A DNA stretch of 64,000 nt from AP-15 sp963712825 (lineage in GTDB: Bacteria; Pseudomonadota; Alphaproteobacteria; ATCC43930; CGMCC-115725), in contig CAVQJP010000016.1 in NCBI GenBank assembly GCA_963712825.1, positions 744,001-808,000 of the forward strand, in the 5' to 3' direction. This document shows positions 55,169-63,597 of the stretch, piece after piece. How positions within the stretch are numbered: the stretch's first letter is position 1; the number at the start of each line of letters is the position of its first letter. The notes under the pieces are model-generated. The model worked only from the letters and a program-made list of their open reading frames with translations. It was not told the origin of the DNA and made no database searches. A program made the position numbers and the translations under genes.

Positions 55169-56734
55169 CTAGGTCGCGGTGAGCGGCGGCGGGCGGCGGG
55201 CTTGGGTCGCCTGCTCGAAGGCATAGGCGAAGCGCAACAGCGCGGGCTCGCTCCACGCCCGACCGGTGAAGGTGGCGCCAAACGGGTATTCCGGGGTGTC
55301 GTCGCCGCCGACAAACCCGGCCGGGACCTGCACGCTCGGATAGCCGGCCTTGGCCGCGATCGCGGCACCTGCCGCACCCGGAAACAGCACCGCATCGAGC
55401 CGGTGCCGGTCCATGTAGGCGTCGAGGCCCAGGGTGCGCGCCGAACGGAGATCCATCTGCCGCGCCGCGGCGTATTCGGGCTCGCTCAAATCGCCGCGCG
55501 TCGCTGCCGCCGCCAAAAACAGATCCTGGCCAAAGCGCAAGGCGCGCTCCGCATTCGCCTCGTTGAACGCGACAATGTCGGCGAGGCTGCGCATCTCGGT
55601 CTCGGTCGCCCAGTCGCGCAGATAGAGGTCGAGATCGTGCTTCAGCTCATAGATGAAGACGAGCGGCCGGCGCACCGGCTGGAGCCAGGTCCGGCTCTCG
55701 CGGTTGCGGTTGAGGATCGCGATCTCGGTGCCGGGGCCGCCGATCCAGCCGGCGGTCGGCATGTTGGCGCGCACGATCGTGGCGCCGAGCTCCTCGATTG
55801 CCGCAATCGCGTGCGCGATGACCGCAGCGGCGGGCGGTGGCAACGGCCCGTAATAAACGTCGTTGCCGGGGTCGGCGGGGTCGCTGGGCACGCCGATGCG
55901 GGCGCCGCGCAAGCCGTCCTTGTCGAGCGCGCTTGTATAGTAGGCGGGACGCTGCAGCCCCTCCGTGGCGGGGTCGAGCGGGTCGGGGGCGGCCAGCACG
56001 TTCAGCAGCAGCGCCGCGTCGCGCACGGTGCGGGTCAGCGGGCCGGCGGTGTCCTGGCTGTGTGCGATCGGGACGATGCCGGCACGGCTGACGAGACCGA
56101 CGGTCGGCTTGACCGTGACGAGACCGCACTGAGAGGCCGGCGACAACAGCGAGCCCGAGGTCTCGGTGCCGATCGCCGCCGCCGCCAGACCCGCGGCAAC
56201 CGCCGCCGCCGATCCCGAGCTTGACCCGCCGGGCGAAACCACCGGGACGTCGCGCTCGTCGAGCTGCGGCGCGTAGGGGTTGCGGACCTGGCCGCCGAGC
56301 GAGCTGTAGCCGGCCGGCATGTCGATCGCGAGGATGTTGGCGAATTCGGTCAGATTGGCCTTGCCCAGAACGACGGCGCCCGCTTCTCGCAAAAGTCGGA
56401 CGAGGGTCGCGTCCTGTCGCGCCCGCGCCGTCGCCAAGGCGAGCGACCCGGCGGTGGTGTGCTGGCGGTCGGCGGTGGCGATGTTGTCCTTGATGAGGAT
56501 CGGAATGCCCGCGAGGGGCAGCCGGATGGCGGGCCGGGCGGCGTCGATCGCGGCGGCGAGCGCGGCCGCGTCGGGGTTGACCGCGCGCACCGCGTTGAGC
56601 GCGGGACCGGCCCGGTCATAGGCGGCGATGCGCGCGCAATAGGCCTCGACCAGCGCCGCCGAAGTCGTCTCGCCTGCCGCGAGCGCTTGCCTCAGCTGCT
56701 CGATCGTCGCGTTTTCGAGGTTCAGGCTCGCCAT
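55169..56734 (-). CDS. Amidase (amidase signature family)
   Basis: 521 aa with the Ser-cisSer-Lys triad: Lys82 in ILIKDNIAT, cis-Ser in VSPGGSSSGSAAAVAAG (about 171-173) and nucleophile Ser195 in GTETSGSLLSPA. It hydrolyses an amide of unknown nature. No GatB/GatC neighbours, and the sequence lacks the GatA context, so it is not the tRNA amidotransferase. Convergent with the MFS gene and divergent from the RNase Z-like gene. Confidence 0.93.
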   Translation of the reverse strand: MASLNLENATIEQLRQALAAGETTSAALVEAYCARIAAYDRAGPALNAVRAVNPDAAALAAAIDAARPAIRLPLAGIPILIKDNIATADRQHTTAGSLALATARARQDATLVRLLREAGAVVLGKANLTEFANILAIDMPAGYSSLGGQVRNPYAPQLDERDVPVVSPGGSSSGSAAAVAAGLAAAAIGTETSGSLLSPASQCGLVTVKPTVGLVSRAGIVPIAHSQDTAGPLTRTVRDAALLLNVLAAPDPLDPATEGLQRPAYYTSALDKDGLRGARIGVPSDPADPGNDVYYGPLPPPAAAVIAHAIAAIEELGATIVRANMPTAGWIGGPGTEIAILNRNRESRTWLQPVRRPLVFIYELKHDLDLYLRDWATETEMRSLADIVAFNEANAERALRFGQDLFLAAAATRGDLSEPEYAAARQMDLRSARTLGLDAYMDRHRLDAVLFPGAAGAAIAAKAGYPSVQVPAGFVGGDDTPEYPFGATFTGRAWSEPALLRFAYAFEQATQARRPPPLTAT

Positions 56735-56803
56735 TTTTCGGCCCGGCGATTGGCGGAAACGAATCTCGGGTGCAGATTACCACCGGCTCTATTTGGTCGC
56801 GGC

Positions 56804-57730
56804 ATGTTCGATCTTGTTTTTCTCGGAACTTCGGCGGCGGCGCCCTCGGCCGAGCGCGGCTCGCCGTCGCTTTACGTCAGCCGTGGTCCCGACCGGTTTC
56901 TGGTCGATTGCGGCGAGGGAACCCAGCGCCAGCTGATGCGTGCGCGCCTCGGCTTTCGCGGCCTGCGGCACGTGCTGCTGACCCACGCGCACCTTGACCA
57001 TGTCGGCGGACTGGCGGGGCTGGTCGCGACCCGCGCCCTCTTCGGGATCGAAGCGCCGATCGAGATCGTCGGCAGTGCCGAGACCGTCGCCTATGTCGGG
57101 CATTACCTGGCGCTGACCGTCGGCCGCGAACGCGCCGCCGGCTACCGGCTGAGCGCGGTCGAGCCCGGCCCGGTGCGGTCGTGGCCGGGTTGGCGGCTCG
57201 CCGCCTTTGCCGTGCCGCATCGCGGGACGCAAAGCCTCGGCTATCGTTTCGAGGAGGAAGCGCGGGCGCCGCTGCTTCCCGACCGGCTGGCGGCGCTCGG
57301 CGTTCCGGACGGGCCCTTTCGCCGCGAACTGGCCGAGGGCCGCGCGGTGACGCTCGCCGACGGCCGGTCGATCGCGCCCGAGATGGTGCGCGGTCCCGCC
57401 GCCGCCGGTGCGCGGCTTGCGGTTATCGGGGATGTCGAGGACACGGCGTTGCTGGCGCCAGCCGTGCGCAACGCCGACGCGCTCGTGGTGGAGGCGACCT
57501 ATCTCGACCGCGACGCGGCGCTCGCCCGCTCGCACGGGCATCTGACCGCCGCCGCCGGGGCGCGCCTCGCGCATGAGGCCAAGGCCGGGGAGTTGCTGCT
57601 GACCCACATTTCCGGCCGCTACCGCCCCGAGGAAATTCTCGCGGAAGCCGCCGCCCTGTTCCCGAAAACGCGGGTCGTCGCCGATTTCGACCGGATTTCG
57701 GTGCCAGCCCGCGCACGAGCAAACGATTGA
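56804..57730 (+). CDS. Ribonuclease Z-like metallo-beta-lactamase
   Basis: 308 aa. The zinc motif LLTHAHLDHVGGLAG (HAHLDH at 61-66) and the later SHGHLTAAAGARLA and LLLTHISGRY match RNase Z/ElaC, which trims tRNA 3-prime ends. The start MFDLVFLGTSAAAPSAERG is also typical. It is followed by a COG0523 GTPase after about 86 bases, the second such pairing in the window. Confidence 0.88.
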   Translation: MFDLVFLGTSAAAPSAERGSPSLYVSRGPDRFLVDCGEGTQRQLMRARLGFRGLRHVLLTHAHLDHVGGLAGLVATRALFGIEAPIEIVGSAETVAYVGHYLALTVGRERAAGYRLSAVEPGPVRSWPGWRLAAFAVPHRGTQSLGYRFEEEARAPLLPDRLAALGVPDGPFRRELAEGRAVTLADGRSIAPEMVRGPAAAGARLAVIGDVEDTALLAPAVRNADALVVEATYLDRDAALARSHGHLTAAAGARLAHEAKAGELLLTHISGRYRPEEILAEAAALFPKTRVVADFDRISVPARARAND

Positions 57731-57815
57731 CCTGACGGTCGCCGCCGAACTCGACCGCGTCGGCGATTTGAACGACAATCCGTCCGACATCTCCGAAGCG
57801 GAGCGCCCAATCGCG

Positions 57816-58889
57816 ATGAACTCGCCCGAAGCCTCGCCGCTGATCCCGGTCACCGTGCTGACCGGATTTCTCGGCAGCGGCAAGACGACAGTGTTGAACC
57901 ATATCCTGAAGCAGCCCGGCATGGCCGAGACCGCGGTCATCGTCAACGAATTCGGCGAGATCGGCATCGACCACCTGCTGGTCGAGAGTGCGACCGGCGA
58001 CATCGTGCTGTTGAACAGCGGCTGCCTGTGCTGCACCGTGCGCGGCGACATCGCCGACACCTTGCTCGACCTGTTTGTCGGGCGCGCCAACGGCAAGGTG
58101 CCGCATTTCCGTCGCGTCGTGATCGAAACCACCGGGCTCGCCGACCCGGCGCCGATCCTGCACACCCTGATCTCGGACCCGCTGGTGGCCGGCCGCTTTT
58201 CGCTCGACGGCGTGGTGACCACGGTCGACGCGGTCAATGGTGCGGGCACGCTCGACCGACAGCCGGAGGCGGTCAAGCAGGCGGCGGTCGCCGACCGGCT
58301 GCTGCTGACCAAGACCGATCTTGCCGAACCCGATGCCGTGGCGGCGCTGAAGGCGCGGCTTGCCGCCTTGAACCCGAGCGCGCCGCTGCTGCCGGTGGCG
58401 CAGGGCGAGATCGATCCCGCGGTGTTGTTCAATCTCGGCTTTTACGACCCGCAGACCAAAAGCATCGACGTGCGGCGCTGGCTGCGCGACGAGGCTTTCG
58501 AAGCCGGGCACGAGCACCACCACGACCACGAGAAACCCGACGTCAACCGCCATGACGAACGCATCCGGGCCTTCTGCATCACTCGCGAAAAGCCGATCTC
58601 ATGGGCCGCATTGTCGACCTGGCTTGACGCGCTGGCGACGATGCGCGGCGACGATCTGTTGCGGCTGAAGGCGATCGTGGCGCTGAGCGACCGCCCCGGC
58701 GAGCCGGTTGTTGTGCACGGGGTGCAGCATCTGTTTCACCCGCCGGTGCTGTTGCCGCAATGGCCGAGCGACGACCACCGCACCCGCATGGTGTTCATCA
58801 CCCGCGACCTGCCGCGTGAGGCGATCGAGAAGACCCTCGCCGCGTTTGAGGAAGCGGTCGCCGAAGAAGCGGTCGCGGAGGCGCAATAA
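57816..58889 (+). CDS. COG0523 (CobW/G3E) GTPase, putative zinc metallochaperone
   Basis: About 357 aa from ATG 57816 (a TTG at 57768 is possible). Motifs: VLTGFLGSGKTTV, VNEFGEIGIDH, CXCC in SGCLCCTVRGDI, IETTGLADP, LTKTDL, and a His-rich AGHEHHHDHEKPDV loop before the CobW C-terminal domain (LRLKAIVALSD...VVHGVQHLFHPP). It follows the RNase Z-like enzyme, so it may supply that enzyme with zinc. Confidence 0.9.
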   Translation: MNSPEASPLIPVTVLTGFLGSGKTTVLNHILKQPGMAETAVIVNEFGEIGIDHLLVESATGDIVLLNSGCLCCTVRGDIADTLLDLFVGRANGKVPHFRRVVIETTGLADPAPILHTLISDPLVAGRFSLDGVVTTVDAVNGAGTLDRQPEAVKQAAVADRLLLTKTDLAEPDAVAALKARLAALNPSAPLLPVAQGEIDPAVLFNLGFYDPQTKSIDVRRWLRDEAFEAGHEHHHDHEKPDVNRHDERIRAFCITREKPISWAALSTWLDALATMRGDDLLRLKAIVALSDRPGEPVVVHGVQHLFHPPVLLPQWPSDDHRTRMVFITRDLPREAIEKTLAAFEEAVAEEAVAEAQ

Positions 58890-58955
58890 GTCCCGCGATC
58901 GCCTGCGAGAACCCGCGAACCGCCACGGGCCGGGCCCGGCTGAGAGGAGAGCAAC

Positions 58956-60221
58956 ATGCTGTCGGGCGCGCGCATACAACAGCGGCTGGCGCGGCAGGCG
59001 CTGGCGCTGGTTCTCGCCGGCGGGCGCGGCAGCCGCCTGCGGCAATTGACCGACCGGCGCGCCAAGCCGGCGGTGTTTTTTGGCGGCAAGTTTCGCATCA
59101 TCGACTTTACCTTGTCGAACTGCCTGAACTCCGGGGTTCGTCGCATCGCCGTCCTGACCCAGTACAAGGCGCACAGCCTGCTGCGCCATCTGCAGATGGG
59201 CTGGTCGTTTTTGCGCCCGGAAATGGGCGAGTTTCTCGACCTGCTGCCGGCGCAGCAGCGCTTGGACGAAGCGACGTGGTACCGCGGGACCGCCGACGCC
59301 GTGTTCCAGAATTTCGACATCCTGCGCGCCGCCGGCCCGAAATACTTTGTCGTCCTGGCGGGCGACCACATCTACAAAATGGATTACTCGAGCATGCTGG
59401 CGGACCACGTCGCCAAGGGTGCCGACTGCACCGTCGCCTGCGTCGAGGTGCCGCTGGCGCAGGCCTCGGATTTCGGGGTCATGGCGGTCGACCAGTCGAT
59501 GCGCATCGTCGACTTCCAGGAAAAGCCGCGCCGGCCGCCGGCGATGGCCGGCAAGCCCGACCGGGCGCTGGCCAGCATGGGCGTCTACGTGTTCACCGCC
59601 GAGTTTCTTTATGACGAGCTCGAGCGCGATCACCGCGACCCGACCTCGAGCCGCGATTTCGGCAAGGATCTGGTCCCGAACCTGGTCAGCCGCGGGCTCG
59701 CCGTCGCCCATTCGTTTGAGGAGAGCTGCGTCAAGACCACCTTCGAGGCCGAGGCCTATTGGCGCGACGTCGGCACCATCGACGCCTATTGGGCGGCCAA
59801 TATCGACCTGATCACGCCGACCCCGTCGCTCGACATCTACGACCCCAATTGGCCGATCTGGACCTATCAGCAGCAATTGCCGCCGGCGAAATTTGTCTTT
59901 GACGACGACAACCGGCGCGGCATGGCGGTCGATTCGATGGTTTCGGGCGGCTGCATCGTGTCGGGGGCAACGGTGCGGCGCTCGCTGTTGTTCTCGAACT
60001 GCCGGGTCAACTCGTTCGCCAAGACCCACGAGGCCGTGCTGCTGCCCGAGGTCGAGATCGGCCGCCACGCCCGGCTGACCAAGGTCGTCCTCGATCGCGG
60101 CTGCCGGATCGGCGAGGGCTTGGTAATCGGTGAAGACCCCGATCTCGACGCCAAGCGGTTCGATCGCAGCGACGACGGCGTCACCCTCGTCACCGCCGAA
60201 ATGCTCGCCGCACTGGAATAG
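58956..60221 (+). CDS. glgC: Glucose-1-phosphate adenylyltransferase
   Basis: 421 aa with the nucleotidyl-transferase loop LALVLAGGRGSRLRQLTDRR, AKPAVFFGGKFRIIDFTLSN, the catalytic region LAGDHIYKMDY and YWRDVGTIDAY, and C-terminal left-handed beta-helix repeats. It makes ADP-glucose, committing carbon to glycogen. The ribosome site AGAGGAGAG precedes the ATG. No other glg genes are in the window. Confidence 0.96.
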   Translation: MLSGARIQQRLARQALALVLAGGRGSRLRQLTDRRAKPAVFFGGKFRIIDFTLSNCLNSGVRRIAVLTQYKAHSLLRHLQMGWSFLRPEMGEFLDLLPAQQRLDEATWYRGTADAVFQNFDILRAAGPKYFVVLAGDHIYKMDYSSMLADHVAKGADCTVACVEVPLAQASDFGVMAVDQSMRIVDFQEKPRRPPAMAGKPDRALASMGVYVFTAEFLYDELERDHRDPTSSRDFGKDLVPNLVSRGLAVAHSFEESCVKTTFEAEAYWRDVGTIDAYWAANIDLITPTPSLDIYDPNWPIWTYQQQLPPAKFVFDDDNRRGMAVDSMVSGGCIVSGATVRRSLLFSNCRVNSFAKTHEAVLLPEVEIGRHARLTKVVLDRGCRIGEGLVIGEDPDLDAKRFDRSDDGVTLVTAEMLAALE

Positions 60222-60284
60222 GTGCGCCGGCCGGCGCAGCTTTTGCGGCCGCCGAGAGATATAGGGGTCTTATCTCAGATCTGC

Positions 60285-60929
60285 TCAGGGCGAGCGCGGC
60301 GCCGCCAGCCCGAGGAGCGCGGGCAGCGGCGTCAGTGTCGGCTCCCGCCACCGCGGCGCCGGCGCATCCGGCGGGGCGGCGATGCCGGTCCGGTCATGCC
60401 AATAGGTCGGCAAACCCAGCTCGTCGGTCCCGAAAAGGTCGTAGGGCGAGCCAGCCACAAACAGGCAACGCTCGCGCCTAACCCGCAGCGCGTCGAGCGC
60501 GATCCGGTAGGGCCGCGGATCGGGCTTGTAAAAGCCGGCCCGCTCAGCGGTGACGACAACCGCAAAAGCGCCGCCGGTCCGCGCCGCGGCGACATCGCCG
60601 AGCCGTTCCGAGCAATTGGTCACGATCCCGAGCGGGACGGCGGCGCCGAGCGACTTCAGCACGCCGGGCGCCTCCGGCCACGGCTCGAGCTCGGCATAGC
60701 GCGAAGCGAGATCGTCCGCAAACCGCCGCGGCAGACCGGCCTCCTCGGCCGCGTCCGCGACCAGCTCCTGATATGGCCGATAGCGGCCGGCGGCATAGGT
60801 GGTGCGCAGATAGGCCGCCCGCCAGCGTTTGGCGTCATCGGGATTGCCGGCGACTTTGCTCCACAAGCTCCCCGAATCAAGGAGCGCCGTCAGCAGGTCG
60901 AACAGCACGGCGTCAAACCGGCGGACCAT
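60285..60929 (-). CDS. HAD-family hydrolase
   Basis: 214 aa with nucleophile Asp in VLFDLLTALLDSG, motif II GIVTNCSERL, the lysine of FYKPDPRPY and a motif III-like FVAGSPYDLFG. The second Asp of the usual DxD is replaced (DLL), which favours a dehalogenase-like rather than phosphatase chemistry. Substrate unknown. It is convergent with glgC. Confidence 0.85.
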   Translation of the reverse strand: MVRRFDAVLFDLLTALLDSGSLWSKVAGNPDDAKRWRAAYLRTTYAAGRYRPYQELVADAAEEAGLPRRFADDLASRYAELEPWPEAPGVLKSLGAAVPLGIVTNCSERLGDVAAARTGGAFAVVVTAERAGFYKPDPRPYRIALDALRVRRERCLFVAGSPYDLFGTDELGLPTYWHDRTGIAAPPDAPAPRWREPTLTPLPALLGLAAPRSP

Positions 60930-61021
60930 GCGAAACGCCCTTTCACTTTGGCCGACGCGTTGTAATGACTAACCTCAGCGGTTTGCAACATCGCGACCCG
61001 GCGGAGCCGGATGGAGGCGTC

Positions 61022-62056
61022 ATGAAGATCGGCATTTTTCTGACCGGACAGCACCCGCCGCAGAGCGACATCGTCGCCGAGCTCGAAGGCCAGTATGCGA
61101 TGGCGCGCCTTGCGCGCGACCGCGGCTGGGACGCCGTCGCCACCGGCCAGCATTACCTGAGCGAGGGCGTGCGCCAATTGCAGCTGGTTCCGTTTCTGGC
61201 GCGGCTCGCGGCCGAAGCCGGCGAGATGACAGGCATCGCCGGGGTGTTGCTCGCGACCCTGCACAACCCGGTCGAGGTCGCCGAATGCATTGCCTCGCTC
61301 GATGCGATCTGGCGCGGCAATTTCGTCTTTGGCGTCGGTCTCGGCTATCGCGAGGTCGAATTCGACGCATTCGGCGTGCCCAAGGGCCAGCGCGTGCGCC
61401 GCTTCGAGCAATGTCTGGAAGTCGTCAAGCGGCTGTGGACCGAGGACGCCGTCAGCTTTGAAAACGACATCTGCAAGCTGGTAAACGTGACTACGACCTG
61501 CCGTCCGGTGCAACAGCCGCACCCGCCGATCTGGATCGCGGCCAACAGCGACGCCGCGGTGCGCCGCGCCGCTCGCCTCGGCGACAGCCTCTTCATCAAC
61601 CCGCATGCGACGATGCCGGTCATCAGCAGCCAGATGGCGGTCTACTGCGCTGAGCTCGCACGTCACGGCAAGCCGTTTCCGGCGGTGTTGCCCTATTTGC
61701 GCGAGATCTACTGCGCCAAGGACAAAGCGACGGCGTTGGAAATGGCCGGCCCTTACCTCGCCGAGAAATACCGCACCTATGCGCAATGGGGCCAGGACCA
61801 GGTTTTGCCGGGCGAGGATTCGTTCCGCCAGTCGCTCGACCTGTTGCTGCAGGATCGCTTTGTGCTGGGCAGCCCCGAGGAATGCTATGAGCAATTGCGC
61901 CCGTGCTGGGAAGAGGCCGGCGCCAATTTTCTGATCTTCCGCACTCATTGGAGCGGGATGCCGGTCGGCCACGCCCTCGCCAGCATGCGCCTGATCAGCG
62001 ACGAGCTGCTGCCGGCGCTGCGGGGGGTGACGCCATCGGGCGGTTCACAACCGTGA
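61022..62056 (+). CDS. LLM-class F420/FMN-dependent oxidoreductase
   Basis: 344 aa luciferase-like monooxygenase: GIFLTGQHPPQSDIVAELEG, ATGQHYLSEGVRQLQLVPFL, ATLHNPVEVAECIASLDAI, the nonprolyl cis-peptide region NFVFGVGLGYREVEF, and PPIWIAANSDAAVRRAARL. The ATG has GGAGGCG upstream. The flavin partner is not clear. Substrate unknown. Confidence 0.9.
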   Translation: MKIGIFLTGQHPPQSDIVAELEGQYAMARLARDRGWDAVATGQHYLSEGVRQLQLVPFLARLAAEAGEMTGIAGVLLATLHNPVEVAECIASLDAIWRGNFVFGVGLGYREVEFDAFGVPKGQRVRRFEQCLEVVKRLWTEDAVSFENDICKLVNVTTTCRPVQQPHPPIWIAANSDAAVRRAARLGDSLFINPHATMPVISSQMAVYCAELARHGKPFPAVLPYLREIYCAKDKATALEMAGPYLAEKYRTYAQWGQDQVLPGEDSFRQSLDLLLQDRFVLGSPEECYEQLRPCWEEAGANFLIFRTHWSGMPVGHALASMRLISDELLPALRGVTPSGGSQP

Positions 62057-62075
62057 CTGGCTGAACGTTCAGCAC

Positions 62076-62109
62076 GCGTAGGGCGGAAAAGCGCAGCGCC
62101 TTCCGCCGC
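62076..62109. repeat. Left copy of a 34-bp inverted repeat flanking the REP transposase
   Basis: Begins GCGTAGGGCGGAAAAGCGC and ends CCTTCCGCCGC, and is itself an imperfect hairpin (GGCGGAA...TTCCGCC). It is perfectly repeated, inverted, at 62758-62791. Confidence 0.9.
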
Positions 62110-62135
62110 CCCCCAAAGCCGGGGCATACTCCATC

Positions 62136-62669
62136 ATGCCGGATTATCGTCGCAATCGGGTTCCGGGCGGGACGTTCTTCTTCACGGCGAACCTGCTCGA
62201 CCGCCGGTCGGGTTTGCTGGTCGAACAAATCGACGCGTTGCGGGAAGCGGTTCGACGGGTGCGCGCCCGCGCGCCCTTCCACATCGACGCCTGGGTCGTG
62301 CTTCCCGACCACATGCACTGCCTGTGGACCCTGCCGGAAGGCGATGCCGACTTCCCCGGCCGTTGGCGCGCGATCAAGAAAGGGTTTTCGAAATCCGTAC
62401 GGATCGGCGAGCCGCGATCGCCGGTTATGACTAGCCGGGGCGAACGCGGCATTTGGCAGCGGCGATATTGGGAGCACACGATCCGCGACGACCGCGACTT
62501 TGCGGCGCACATGGACTACACGCACTTCAACCCCGTGAAGCACGGTTTGGTCGAGCACCCGGCGCAGTGGCCGTTTTCCTCCTTTCGTCGCTGTGTCGCC
62601 GGCGGGCTGTACCCGGCGGGGTGGATCGGCGGCAGCGGCGAGCCGGCAGAGACGGGCGAGCGGCAATGA
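62136..62669 (+). CDS. REP-associated tyrosine transposase (RAYT, Y1 HUH family)
   Basis: 177 aa with the HUH-type motif VVLPDHMHCLW (His59, His61) and the active-site Tyr128 in MDYTHFNPVKHGLV. RAYTs mobilise or maintain the REP palindromes that flank them. Perfect inverted 34-bp palindromic units lie 26 bases upstream of the start and 88 bases downstream of the stop. The gene is intact. Confidence 0.93.
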   Translation: MPDYRRNRVPGGTFFFTANLLDRRSGLLVEQIDALREAVRRVRARAPFHIDAWVVLPDHMHCLWTLPEGDADFPGRWRAIKKGFSKSVRIGEPRSPVMTSRGERGIWQRRYWEHTIRDDRDFAAHMDYTHFNPVKHGLVEHPAQWPFSSFRRCVAGGLYPAGWIGGSGEPAETGERQ

Positions 62670-62757
62670 GATCGAAGCGGGCAAGGCAGGCGCACGCGGA
62701 ACGTATCATTCCAGACCATCATTGTTGGGCCCCAGCCCGCCACGCGGCCGACAGTTA

Positions 62758-62791
62758 GCGGCGGAAGGCGCTGCGCTTTTCCGCCCTACGC
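62758..62791. repeat. Right copy of the 34-bp inverted repeat
   Basis: Exact reverse complement of 62076-62109. Together they bracket the transposase as a REP-type bracket of about 715 bp. Confidence 0.9.
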
Positions 62792-62951
62792 TTGCTCTTA
62801 AAAAGAGACGGAAGGTGCTTAGCTCCCTCCGTGCTTGAAGCAGATCAGGCTGACTTTCCAGAATGGGGCTTATGCTACTTTGACAGCCCGGCGCACGAGG
62901 GGCAGACGATACAGGATGTAGAAACCCCGCCGCGCATGGTATGATAGAGCA

Positions 62952-63248
62952 ATGAACGGTCAGGAAATCCTTGCACGGCTTCGAGCGAACGAAGCAGCCT
63001 TGCGGGCGCGCGGCGTCAGTCATGCCGCCTTGTTCGGCTCGCGCGCCCGTGGCGATAACCGGCCCGACAGCGACATCGACATTATGATTGAATTTGATCC
63101 TGCGGCCCATGTCACTGTCTTTAACTACTCCGGCCTGAAAGAGTACATTGCTGGTTTGTTCGACGGCCCGGTTGATATTGTCAACCGTGAGGGCTTGAAG
63201 CCTTACGTTCGGCCGGCCGTCACGACCGACGCCATCTATGCTTTCTAG
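62952..63248 (+). CDS. mntA: MntA-type minimal nucleotidyltransferase antitoxin
   Basis: 98 aa with the polymerase-beta signature ALFGSRARGDNRPDSDID (GSx9DxD). Such proteins adenylylate and silence a HEPN toxin. The stop overlaps the start of the HEPN gene by 11 bases. Confidence 0.93.
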   Translation: MNGQEILARLRANEAALRARGVSHAALFGSRARGDNRPDSDIDIMIEFDPAAHVTVFNYSGLKEYIAGLFDGPVDIVNREGLKPYVRPAVTTDAIYAF

Positions 63249-63597
63249 CGCGGCGACCGCAGCCTTGCGCGACATCGCGCACCACATCGATCTTGCCGTC
63301 CACTTCACCGCAGGCTTCGACTACGACGCCTTTGTGGCCGATCAGCGCACGGTTTATGCCGCCACGCGTTGCCTTGAGATCATTTCCGAAGCCTCGCGCC
63401 GCCTGCCCGACGAATTGAAGGCGCGGCACCCGGCGATTGCCTGGAGAGACATGGCCGGAGCGGGCAACATCTATCGCCACGATTACGAGGACGTTGCCGC
63501 CAAGCATGTGTGGGACGCGGTGCAGATCGACTTGCCGCCTTTGCGTGCCGTGATCGCTCGCGAGCTGGCCGCGCTCGATCCGCCAGCGGCGGGCTAA
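63238..63597 (+). CDS. hepT: HepT-like HEPN ribonuclease toxin
   Basis: 119 aa helical HEPN domain of the DUF86 group: TRCLEIISEASRRLP and MAGAGNIYRHDYEDVAAKHV. In canonical HepT the last motif is RN...H; here the Arg position reads Gly (AGAGN) while the His is present, a variant also common in this subgroup. It overlaps mntA and forms a HEPN/MNT toxin-antitoxin pair. Confidence 0.9.
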   Translation: MLSSAATAALRDIAHHIDLAVHFTAGFDYDAFVADQRTVYAATRCLEIISEASRRLPDELKARHPAIAWRDMAGAGNIYRHDYEDVAAKHVWDAVQIDLPPLRAVIARELAALDPPAAG

